From CAWAWP01 sp963841205 (GTDB lineage: Bacteria > Chloroflexota > Ktedonobacteria > Ktedonobacterales > JADMIN01), in assembly GCA_963841205.1 (NCBI GenBank), contig CAWJCH010000003.1, positions 372,001-436,000 of the forward strand: a DNA stretch of 64,000 nt, written 5' to 3'. Made by a program: the position numbers and the translations under genes. Shown in pieces: positions 16,622 through 24,619 of this stretch. A model generated the notes under the pieces. The model was not told the DNA's origin. It saw only the letters and a list, made by a program, of their open reading frames with translations, and did not search any database. Positions within the stretch are counted from its first letter, which is position 1; the number at the start of each line of letters is the position of its first letter.

Positions 16622-17580
16622 GCCCGGCTGTAGCCGCGATTGACGAGATAGATGCCGGCGAGGGCGACGAGGCCGCCGACGATCTGGCTGCCGTCGAGCG
16701 CCTGCGCCAGCAGCGGCACGGCGAAGAGGGCCGTGAGCACCGGCTGACCCAGCAGCGTCGGCGAGACGATGGAGGCGGGCAGGTGCCCCAGCGCGTAGTT
16801 GATCGCCAGCCAGCCGGCCACCTGCGAGGTCAGCCCCAGCAGCAGGAGCATGACCCAGGCGTGCGCCGAGAAGCCCCAGAGCGATTGGCCCGTTGCCACG
16901 TCGAAGATCAGCAACAGCGCCGCGCCGGAAAGCGCCGGCACCCAGAGCGAGGGCAGCGTCGACATGCCCGCGCGCACGCGCTGTGTAAGGACGAGGTACA
17001 GCGCGTACGAGACGCCGGCGACGGCGGCCAGCACGTCCCCGCCGCCGATGCTGGCGCTCTTGATAAGGTCCGGAGCGGCGATGACGCCCATGCCCACCAG
17101 CGCGATCGCCAGCCCGATCCAGTAGGCGCGGCTCAGCCGCTCGCGGAAGATGACCAGCGCGATGAGCCCGACGAAGATCGGCGCGTCGTTGCCGAGCAGG
17201 GTCGCCGTGGCGGCGGAGGTGATGAAGAGCGACGTGTTCCACAGCGCGATGTCGAGGGCGAAGAAGATGCCCGCCGCCAGCGCCAGCAGCCAGATGCGGC
17301 GGTCGGCGGTGACGCGGCCCCGCGCGACGTCACGCAGGAAGAGCGGCGACAGCGCGACGAGGGCGATGGCGATGCGATAGAAGCCGGAGACGACGCCGGG
17401 GAGGTCGGCGAGCGTCGTAAAGATCGCGGAGAGCGAAATGCAGACGATGCCGAAGGCGAGCACAAGATAGGTGCGCGTCCGCGAGGTGGCGTCGCTCGGC
17501 TGGTCGATCGGCCCGATGGATGCGGCGGCACCCACCACGTTCGCGTCGCCGTCCGTCTCGTGACTCAATGCGCGCGCCAT
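16618..17580 (-). CDS. EamA-family (DMT) permease
   Basis: A roughly 320-residue membrane protein of the drug/metabolite transporter superfamily with ten predicted helices in two EamA repeats (about residues 35-165 and 180-315). Each repeat ends in a typical GGLVALAGIYLVNRG-like helix. The N-terminal 35 residues are polar and probably cytoplasmic. I chose the ATG at 17580; an in-frame GTG at 17634 would add 18 residues without similarity. A second EamA gene lies immediately upstream, so the two could be co-expressed. The substrate is unknown; EamA members export amino acids, nucleosides or drugs. Confidence 0.87.
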   Translation of the reverse strand: MARALSHETDGDANVVGAAASIGPIDQPSDATSRTRTYLVLAFGIVCISLSAIFTTLADLPGVVSGFYRIAIALVALSPLFLRDVARGRVTADRRIWLLALAAGIFFALDIALWNTSLFITSAATATLLGNDAPIFVGLIALVIFRERLSRAYWIGLAIALVGMGVIAAPDLIKSASIGGGDVLAAVAGVSYALYLVLTQRVRAGMSTLPSLWVPALSGAALLLIFDVATGQSLWGFSAHAWVMLLLLGLTSQVAGWLAINYALGHLPASIVSPTLLGQPVLTALFAVPLLAQALDGSQIVGGLVALAGIYLVNRGYSRA

Positions 17581-17638
17581 AGCAGCATCACCCGTCTCTC
17601 TATCTCTACGACCCCCGCGATTCCAACCCACCACCCGC

Positions 17639-18613
17639 TTACTGCTCGCCCACCGCGACGGTCGCGGCGCCGGCCTCCGCTGGCGCCGTCTCCTCCGCGA
17701 CCACTGGCGATGTTCGTGTGCGGCGGAAGAGGCCGCCCAATGTGCCGTTGGTGAGCACCGTGCCCACGAGCACTAGCCCCAAGCCCGCTAGCGCGTACCA
17801 CGAAACGGACTCGCCGCGGAAGACCGCGCCATAGATCAGCGCGGTACACGGCAGCAGGTAGGTGACGAGCGAGGTACGCGTGGCGCCGACGTGCCGGATC
17901 AGCCAAAAGTAGAGCAGATAGGCCACCGCCGTCCCGAGGATGCCGAGCTCGGCCATCGCACCGATCGACGCGAGCGAAGGTACCTGTGTCGGCGGCTCCC
18001 AAAGCAGGGCAACGGGGATGGTGAAGAGCAGCGCGGAGGCTTGCATCGTCAGCGGGGCTACCAGCGGCGAGGCACCGCCAAAGTTGCGACTGAGCAGCGC
18101 GCCGAAGCCGTAGCTGAGCGCCGCGATCAGCACGGCAAGCTCGCCGAGCGGGGCGTTCGCGCCGCCGTCTACCAGTGAGAGCAGCCCCGGACCGATAATC
18201 ACGCCGACGCCGAGAAAGCCGCAGAGCACGCCAATACCGCGCCGCGGGGTCAGGGATTCGTGCGCCGGCCCGAGCCAGACCTGCGCCAGCAGCGCGGTGA
18301 AGAGCGGCGTGGTGGCGTTGAAGATGGAAGCGACGCCGCTGCTGATGCGCGTCTCGCCCCAGGTGATCAGCATGAATGGCAGGAAGTTGTTGACGAGGCC
18401 GACGAGCATGCCGAGCAGCGCGAAGCGCCACCACCCCTTGAAGAGCGACGGGCGCACCGCGACGATCACGAGCAGCGTCGCGACCGAAAAAAGCAACCGC
18501 CCGAGGACCAGCGTGGCCGGCGACACGCCTTCAAGGCCGATCTTGATGAAGAGGAAGGAGGCGCCCCAGATCGCCGCCAGAGACAACAACACGCCATTCT
18601 CGCGGAGCCGCAT
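17639..18613 (-). CDS. EamA-family (DMT) permease
   Basis: A roughly 324-residue paralogue-type permease with ten helices and two EamA units. The first begins NGVLLSLAAIWGASFLFIKIGLEGVSP (the classical 'W-G-x-S/N-F-x-x-x-K' start of the family), and the second covers about residues 165-305. The C-terminus is a hydrophilic Ala/Glu tail. ATG at 18613 is preferred over GTG at 18649, which has no ribosome site. It lies downstream of a GntR regulator and upstream of another EamA gene on the same strand, so GntR may control a two-exporter operon. Confidence 0.87.
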   Translation of the reverse strand: MRLRENGVLLSLAAIWGASFLFIKIGLEGVSPATLVLGRLLFSVATLLVIVAVRPSLFKGWWRFALLGMLVGLVNNFLPFMLITWGETRISSGVASIFNATTPLFTALLAQVWLGPAHESLTPRRGIGVLCGFLGVGVIIGPGLLSLVDGGANAPLGELAVLIAALSYGFGALLSRNFGGASPLVAPLTMQASALLFTIPVALLWEPPTQVPSLASIGAMAELGILGTAVAYLLYFWLIRHVGATRTSLVTYLLPCTALIYGAVFRGESVSWYALAGLGLVLVGTVLTNGTLGGLFRRTRTSPVVAEETAPAEAGAATVAVGEQ

Positions 18614-18656
18614 GACCTCCACCACCTCTCGCCACGTAATCTCACGCACTCGTCGG

Positions 18657-19340
18657 TCAAGCCAACGGAGGCGCAGACGTTTCAGTTGGCGGGTCGAGCC
18701 AGAGCAGGCTGCGCTCCCAGTTGCGCGCCAGCGCCGCCTCGGCCACGGCCAGATCGCGCCCGGCGATCGCGGCGATCAACGCATCGTGATCGCGCACGGA
18801 GGCCGAGCGATCGGCGCCGCCCCAGAAGGCACGCTCGATACGGCGTACCTTGTCCTTGAGGTCGGCGAGCAGATGGATCAGGTCGGCGTTGCCGCAGCGC
18901 GCAACGAACACGCCGTGAAGCGCATGATCCGCCACCATCGCGGCAGCCGCGTCGCCCGCCCGGAGCGCATCGGCCAGCCGCGCGTTGGCGGAGCGCATCT
19001 CGTCAAGCGCGGGCCCGTCCATCGCCGGCAGCGCGAGTCGCAGCGCCAGCCCCTCAATAACACCCGCCAGGGGATAGACGTTTCGCGCCTGTTGCAGCGA
19101 GAGGGGTCCGACCGAGCTGCGCCGCGCGGCGTTCGTCACCACCAGCCCATCGTCCTCCAGCCGTTGCAGCGCCTCGCGAACGGGGGTGCGGCTCATGCCG
19201 AGCGCCTCGGCCAGCGCCTCATCGCGCAGCGACTCGCCAGGCGCGAGCGTGCCGTCGAGGATCCACTCGCGGATCCGCTCGTAGGCGGCGTCGCGCAGGC
19301 TGGTGCGCGCGATGGTCGCGATCGGCTCGGGGAGCGGCAT
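18657..19340 (-). CDS. GntR-family regulator, FCD subfamily
   Basis: A 227-residue regulator. The N-terminal winged HTH (LRDAAYERIREWILDGTLAPGESLRDEALAEALGMSRTPVREALQRLEDDGLV) is textbook GntR. It is followed by an all-helical FCD ligand domain (about residues 95-220) with the metal-binding type pattern D…H…H (DHALHGVFVARCGN and later VRDHDALIAAI). FCD regulators respond to organic acids or amino acids. The ATG at 19340 has GGAGG seven bases upstream, and a 33-bp palindrome lies just before it. That suggests autoregulation and control of the EamA genes downstream. Confidence 0.92.
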   Translation of the reverse strand: MPLPEPIATIARTSLRDAAYERIREWILDGTLAPGESLRDEALAEALGMSRTPVREALQRLEDDGLVVTNAARRSSVGPLSLQQARNVYPLAGVIEGLALRLALPAMDGPALDEMRSANARLADALRAGDAAAAMVADHALHGVFVARCGNADLIHLLADLKDKVRRIERAFWGGADRSASVRDHDALIAAIAGRDLAVAEAALARNWERSLLWLDPPTETSAPPLA

Positions 19341-19373
19341 GTGGTCGCCTCCACAGATGCTATCGTCGTGTCT

Positions 19374-19406
19374 CTGCATATTGTATACGATATACACAAT
19401 ATGCAG
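19374..19406. promoter_or_regulatory. 33-bp palindrome, probable GntR operator
   Basis: Perfect 11-bp arms CTGCATATTGT and ACAATATGCAG surround an 11-bp centre that itself contains part of a TGTATA-CGA-TATACA dyad. It lies 34 bp upstream of the GntR start in AT-rich DNA. FCD-type GntR proteins bind sites of this general form. Confidence 0.8.
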
Positions 19407-19521
19407 CGGAAACCTCACCGCCTCAGCCCAATTGCCATGCCGCATCGCCCCGACGCATCCGCTCGCGATGAGACCGTTGACGACAAAACTGACCACAACG
19501 CGACGACAATGCCTGACGGCT

Positions 19522-19990
19522 CTACTCGAGGAGCATCTGTCCCATCGCCCGCGCCGCGCTCTCCTGCATATCCTGCGTCACGTGCGCATAGATCTCCAAC
19601 GTGATCGCGACGCTGGAGTGCCCGAGCATCTCGGAGACGACCTTCACGTTGACGCCGTTGGTGAGCATGAGCGTCGGGGCCGTGTGGTGCGGATCGTGGA
19701 CGCGGATATGCGGCAGTCTGCAGGATCGGACCAGCCGTTTGAAGAGGACGGGCAGGTATCCTTGATAGACGTGCCCACCGACTTGGTTGCAGAACACCAC
19801 GTCGCGATCCAACCTGAGCGCCTTGCGGCGAGGCACTCCACATGCGGGCGAGCGCGGCGGGCCCACAGCTCGGCGATAACGCTTGGATCGAGACGGGTGC
19901 TGCGTTTGCCCGCTTCGTGTTCAGCTCCTTGGTGACGCCCTTCTCGCGATAGGCGGAACGCCTCACGTGGAGGAGGCCGCGCTCCGGCTC
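19522..19990 (-). pseudogene. Tyrosine recombinase (phage-type integrase) relic
   Basis: The C-terminal part of an integrase is readable: an IRVHDPHHTAPTLML segment, VKVVSEMLGHSSVAITLEIYAHV with the nucleophile Tyr, and a closing helix. The conserved HxLRHT has become HDPHHT, so the second catalytic Arg is missing. Upstream pieces of the same domain (TKRANAAPVS, then LDPSVIAELWARRAR, then LDRDVVFCNQVGGHVY) lie in three different frames, so at least two frameshifts are present. The N-terminal core-binding domain is gone. I found no attachment sites. It marks an old integrated element. Confidence 0.85.
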
Positions 19991-19995
19991 GAGAT

Positions 19996-20016
19996 CGTGC
20001 CACCTTGGGTGGCACG
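19996..20016. repeat. Short hairpin between the integrase relic and the PQQ-like gene
   Basis: A 9-bp perfect stem CGTGCCACC/GGTGGCACG with a 3-base loop. No T run follows. It may be a transcription end signal or a remnant of mobile DNA. Confidence 0.35.
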
Positions 20017-20061
20017 GCAACTGTCCCGAGTGAGCATCGCCCCCGGCGTTTCACGCGCGGG

Positions 20062-21642
20062 TCAAGGCAAGCCGTACGTGACCAGAGCCCCACTCTCGTC
20101 AGTGACGTAGACCTTTCCCCCGACGATGATCGGGCTTTCCCAGTGCACGCCGCCGAGCGTGCCCAATGCGCTTGGTCGCGCGCTCGACCAGAGTTGCTGG
20201 CCGCTGAGCGGGTCGAGCGCGAGCAGCGCGCCATTGGATGCGGCGAACAGCACCCCGCCCGTGAGCAGCGGCGACGTCGTGACGACGGGCAGGTGCCACT
20301 CCTGACGCAGACGCGTGGTGCCCTTTTGGTCCGTCACCGCCTGGTAGCCCGTCATGCCGCAGATGTCGGCGGTAAAGACCCACGGTGCGCCTTGAGCGGA
20401 CTCCTGCCAGATCGCCGGCTGGGTGAACATCGTGCAGCCCGGCTTGGCGATCACCTGCACCTCGCCGCCGAGATGCCCAGGTCCACCTTTGCCGCTGAGA
20501 TTCTGCCGGTTGAGCAGGCGCACGACACCGTCTTTGCCTCCTTGCACCATGAGGTAGGGTGTCGTGCTGCTCGGTATCTGCGGAAGGAGGGCGGGCGCTG
20601 TGCTGCCGAGATCCCAGTTCATGTCGTCGAGCATTTCCTGATCAACGGGCGTATACGAATCCACCACGTGGGTCGCGTCCGCGTTGAGCTCCAGGACGCT
20701 ATCGCCCCAGTTGGTGTGTCCATCGAACGGGCCGTTGGCGGTCGCGATGAAGAGATTGCCGGTGACCGGGTCGATCACGGGGGTCGCACGCGCCCAGACG
20801 CCCCCCCCGGATGCGGCGCACTCCTGCGGGACGAGTAGGTGCGGGATGTTGGAACACATGGTGTTGAACACGTGCGTGGAGGCATTCGCGAGATCGATCA
20901 CGACGAGGTGCCCTTCGTTGGGCGGAACCTCGGGCGCGTACGTCGCGAGGGAGGCATACAGGCGCCCATTGACGATGTCGAGCGGCGATGAGCCCTTCTC
21001 GTGCTGCGGCATGGTGGTGATCCGCACCGGCCAGCCGCCGGTCTTGACCTCCTTGCCGTCAATGGCGCCCACCTTGTGGACGAAGCCGTCCAGCCCATAG
21101 AAGTACACGTAGCGATGGGAGGGATCGACGGCCGGTGAGGAGGTGGTCCACTCGGGACCGTGTGTGTGCACGCTCCAGAGCGTATGCCCGGTGCCGGCGT
21201 CCAGCGCGAGGAGCGTGCCCGTCTTCAAGTTCACGTAGAGCACGTCGTGCACGCTGCGATCGGGGAAGACCAGGCCGTGCAGGTACACGGGAGCCGAATC
21301 CGCCACGCCGCCAAGCGCCACCCGCATGACTTGGCGCAGGCTTCCGACCGTGGCGGCGCTCACTAGTCCGGCGGCCGCGACACTGCCGCTGTGCGCGGGA
21401 TCGTTGTTGAAGCGCAGCCAATCCGACGCGTTCGCGGTGCTGGCGGATGCATCCTGCCCCCCATTTGATCGCGCCTCCGCGCCGCCAACTCCACCACCCT
21501 GCTGTGCCGGTCGGTGTGACGCGGTGCTGCCGTTGCTGCAGCCGGCGATCACCACGAGCAGCACCGCCAGCGCCACGACGGTTGTGGCACGACCTGGTGA
21601 GGGGAAAACGGGAATAGCTTTCGCGCGTCGTGGTTGTGTCAT
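20062..21642 (-). CDS. Exported lipoprotein with PQQ-like beta-propeller repeats
   Basis: A 526-residue protein. A lipoprotein signal (VVALAVLLVVIAGC, Cys35) leads to a low-complexity linker (residues about 36-70) and then to a propeller of the PQQ-binding-like fold. Blades with the 'A/G-x-D-x-x-TG-x-x-LW' signature are visible at LLALDAGTGHTLWSV and LLALDPLSGQQLWSS, and others read YVYFYGLDGFVHKV and GGKVYVTDESGALV. No catalytic residues of PQQ dehydrogenases are evident, so it is more likely a binding or scaffold protein on the outer face of the membrane. It lies between an integrase relic and an inactivated IS element. Confidence 0.82.
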   Translation of the reverse strand: MTQPRRAKAIPVFPSPGRATTVVALAVLLVVIAGCSNGSTASHRPAQQGGGVGGAEARSNGGQDASASTANASDWLRFNNDPAHSGSVAAAGLVSAATVGSLRQVMRVALGGVADSAPVYLHGLVFPDRSVHDVLYVNLKTGTLLALDAGTGHTLWSVHTHGPEWTTSSPAVDPSHRYVYFYGLDGFVHKVGAIDGKEVKTGGWPVRITTMPQHEKGSSPLDIVNGRLYASLATYAPEVPPNEGHLVVIDLANASTHVFNTMCSNIPHLLVPQECAASGGGVWARATPVIDPVTGNLFIATANGPFDGHTNWGDSVLELNADATHVVDSYTPVDQEMLDDMNWDLGSTAPALLPQIPSSTTPYLMVQGGKDGVVRLLNRQNLSGKGGPGHLGGEVQVIAKPGCTMFTQPAIWQESAQGAPWVFTADICGMTGYQAVTDQKGTTRLRQEWHLPVVTTSPLLTGGVLFAASNGALLALDPLSGQQLWSSARPSALGTLGGVHWESPIIVGGKVYVTDESGALVTYGLP

Positions 21643-22139
21643 AGAGCGGTGTCCTTCCCACTCGAAATCGACCGATCAGGCCGCCGTCACAGTGTTCTGC
21701 CATGGTGCAGATGCCGGTGCGTGGCTGGCGCCCACAATCCGCACCCACAAGGTATAGGGCGACGGCATTGCAACGAGTTAGGAATTTCTTACGGTCCCCG
21801 TAATATATTAATTCCTTTTCCCCCCACTTGTCGGCGTTGGGAATCTCGTAGACGGGCCGGGGGACGCGGAGGACTACCTGATACAGGTACATAGGCAGCG
21901 GGTTACGCCGAAGCAGGAATGTCGAATTTCGCACCGCCGGGAACACAGACTCACGTACCCGTCCCATGACTGGTGGGGGCCAACGCGCCATAGGACAGCT
22001 AAATCTGGCCCGTGCTGACGTTTTCAGAGCAAGAGAGCCTCTGCTGAAGTACGTCTGCACACGGGTATCGACCACGACACGCCTGATCGCCCGTTCTCCA
22101 GGCGGCCACAGCGCAACATCATTTCAATAGTGCAGGTCA
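21643..22139. other. About 500 bp with no recognisable gene
   Basis: Frames on both strands are open for short lengths only and show no family motif. An AT-rich patch near 21780-21815 (TAATATATTAATT) could carry the promoter of the lipoprotein gene on the minus strand. The region ends at the target duplication of the ISL3-type element. Confidence 0.4.
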
Positions 22140-22242
22140 CAAGATGAGGCACTGTTCCAATCTTGGTGCACGCGGAGCGGTTGTAGCGCGGTGTGCTATG
22201 CCGTAGCCAGGTGGATAGGCGTTCTCCGCCAACTGAACCCCC

Positions 22243-23998
22243 ATGGACCTTGCTACGCTTCTCCAACTCCCCGAAGGCGTCCAGTTGGTCAGCATGACCC
22301 TGCTCCCAGCGCTTGTCCGGCTTGAGGTTGCGTCAGTACGTGTCGCCGGGTGCTGTCCGTGCTGTGGCACGTGGTCGGAGCAGGTGCATAGCTCCTACAG
22401 GCGGACCGTCGCCGATCTGCCCTGCGCGGGTCGTCAGGTCATCATGACCTGGCAGGTGCACCGCTTTCGCTGCAGCAATCGCGCCTGTGCGCAGCGGATC
22501 TTTACTGAGCGCTTTCTTCACCACGTACGGCCCTGGGCGCGCAAGACCCTTCGTCTGGAGCGGGCCCTGCAGACGCTTGGCCTGAGTGACGGTGGTCGCA
22601 GGGCGCAGGCGGTTGCCCAGTGGTTGGGGATGGTCGTGTCTCGCCAAACGGTCCTGCGCCTCCTCATGGCAAGCCCAGCGCCTGCGCAGGCCGCGGTGAA
22701 CGTGCTGGGGGTGGACGACTTCGCGCTGCGGCGTGGCCAATCCTACGGCACCATGCTCGTCGACCTGGAGCACCACCGCGTAGTGGATCTGTTCCCGAGC
22801 GCTCCGACGTCAGCTTCGCCCGGTGGCTGCGCCAGCATCCAGGAGTGCAGCTCATGAGCCGGGATCGTGCGGGCGACTACGCGGCCGGTGCGGCGCTGGG
22901 TGCCCCGCAGGCAGAGCAAATCGCCGACCGCTTTCATCTGCTCGTCAACGCCGCCGACGTCTTGGAGCGCTGCCTTTCCCACCATCACGCCAGCCTGCGC
23001 GAGGCCGCCCAGCGTAGCGCACCGGCCAATGCCGTTCCGCGTGTAACGAAACGCTGGCCAGCAGAGGTCCGACGCAAACAGGACCGGCGTGCTGCTCGCG
23101 AACAGCACTACCACCAGGTCGTCGCGCTCACCCACCAGGGCGTCTCCGCCCATGAGATCTCCCGGCGTTTGGGGATTGCATGCCAAACCGTGGCGAAGTT
23201 CCTACGCGTTGCCGCGTTCCCCGAAGTCGCGCTCCATTCCCGCCCCCGTCAGCTCGATCGGTACCTGCCGTACCTGCGCGAGCGGTGGAATGCGGGTGAG
23301 CACAACGTGCGGCAGTTATGACGCGAGATCCGCGAGCAGGGCTACCCCTCGAGCGATATCGGCGTTCGGCGCCTCGTCAGCACGTGGCGCACGCCAGCGC
23401 CCCAACCAGGCGTCGCCGGCGAACCGCTGGAGGCCAAGGAAGAGCTGCTATCCTCTTCGGCGCACCACACCCGCTGGCTTCTGTGGAAAGCTCCAGAGGA
23501 ACTGTCCGAGCGCGAGGCGGCCTCTATTGCTGCCCTCAAACAACTCTGTCCGCCGATTGTGGAAGCACAGCGACTGCTGACCACCTTTCGCGCCATTCTC
23601 ACCGAACGTCAAGAAGAGCGCCTCGATCCCTGGCTCGTGCAGTGTGAGCAGTCCGACATCGGAGATGTGGTCGGCTTTTCGCGACGCCTCCGTCGAGATT
23701 ACTCCGTCGTCGTCGCCGCCATCCGCTATCCGTGGACGCAAGGGCCGATCGAGGGCCATAGCAATCGGCTGAAGATGCTCAAGCGGCACATGTATGATCC
23801 TGTTGGCGAACTCGAATATGATCCTGTTGGCGAACTCGAACGTGGCCCCGCAAGCCCAGTATTTTGGGTGCTGTTCGTCCTCCGATTTCAGCGCAAATCC
23901 TTGGTCGCGGCGAGTTCGCCAACAGGATCATGTATGGCCGGGCCAGCTTCCCCCTCTTACGCCGACGGGTCCTCGCCGACCTGGCACAGCCCCCGTAA
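22243..23998 (+). pseudogene. ISL3-family transposase, broken
   Basis: The N-terminal zinc-finger part (CCPCCGTW…CSNRACAQRIF), the DDE segments (VDDFALRRGQSYGTMLVDLE; SRDRAGDYAAGA) and the C-terminal EGHSNRLKMLKR region are all recognisable. There are three lesions. A frameshift lies near 22797, where one base is missing before the FARWLRQHPG segment. A TGA lies at 23319-23321, where the family has the Trp of QLWREIREQG. A 140-bp insertion (element plus duplication) at 23796 cuts the last 20 or so residues, which resume as GRASFPLLRRRVLADLAQ and stop at 23998. The element cannot move by itself. Confidence 0.92.
23796..23929. mobile_element. 134-bp MITE-like element inside the transposase gene
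   Basis: Perfect 19-bp terminal inverted repeats (GATCCTGTTGGCGAACTCG at 23796-23814 and its complement at 23911-23929) with a 6-bp target duplication ATGTAT (23790-23795 and 23930-23935). The left repeat occurs twice in tandem, 24 bp apart (second copy 23820-23838). It has no coding capacity, so it must be mobilised by a transposase elsewhere. Confidence 0.85.
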
Positions 23999-24068
23999 GA
24001 ACAACCGCTCCGCGTGCACCAAGATTGGAACAGTGCCCAAGATGAGGTGCAGGTCAATCATGCCGCCG

Positions 24069-24561
24069 TCACGCCGCCGTCACGCCGTCGATCTCCACCT
24101 CTGCCTCGCAGCTCACCGGCGCGTTGAGCGGGACGTGCATGCCGACCGAGGTGCGCGCGTGCATCCCCGCGGTCGAGCCGAAGATGTCGAGGATCAGGTC
24201 GCTATACCCCGTTGCTCACCTGCGTCATGTAGTGGAAGTCAGGCGCGGCGTTGACCATCGCGAAGACGCGAACCCAGCGTGTGACGCGGTCGAGATCGCC
24301 CAGCTCCCGTCGCAGGTTGGCGAGATGCGCCAGCGCGACGAGGCGAGCCGACTGATACCCTTGCTCCGGCGTCACCTCGGCGCCGACGCGCCCCAGCGGT
24401 CGCGCCAGCGATCCGTCCTGCTCGATGGGCACCTGACCGGAGACATACGCGCGGTCGCCGATGACGCGCACCCAGACGGATGGTAGCCGCACGCCCTCTG
24501 GCGCATGAAATGGCTCCGGCAACATGAGGCCAAGCGCCTGGAGACGTGCTTCGATCTGCAT
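24069..24561 (-). pseudogene. RidA/YjgF-family protein with one frameshift
   Basis: The first 119 codons encode a RidA-type protein (RVIGDRAYVSGQVPIEQDG…FAMVNAAPDFHYMTQVSNG). RidA enzymes hydrolyse reactive enamine/imine intermediates. The frame then ends at a TAG at 24202. The family's C-terminus, SDLILDIFGSTAGMHARTSVG followed by PLNAPVSCEAEVEIDG, continues in the next frame to 24069. A run of four C at 24207-24210 has one base too many relative to the intact frame. It is either a recent frameshift mutation or a homopolymer error. The ISL3 element inserted only 24 bp past the stop. Confidence 0.82.
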
Positions 24562-24619
24562 AGGGTCAGTGCCTTTCGTCAGATACCACACGCTGGCGCA
24601 CGCGAACACGACCCGCCTC

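Larger units (their letters stand above)
22148..24037 (+). mobile_element. ISL3-family insertion sequence, inactivated
   Basis: A 1,890-bp element bounded by perfect 37-bp inverted repeats (22148-22184 and 24001-24037, outer end GGCACTGTTCCAATC). It is flanked by an 8-bp direct repeat CAAGATGA (22140-22147 and 24038-24045), the target duplication expected for ISL3. It holds one transposase gene with a frameshift, a nonsense codon and a nested 134-bp element. Without the nested insertion its length is about 1,750 bp. Confidence 0.93.

Noticed and set aside
19522..19990. An active integrase with a functional element
   Set aside because: A catalytic Arg is missing, at least two frameshifts are present, and no attachment sites were found.
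21059..22075. Minus-strand frame upstream of the PQQ-like lipoprotein gene
   Set aside because: It overlaps the start of the lipoprotein gene in another phase and has no motif or ribosome site.
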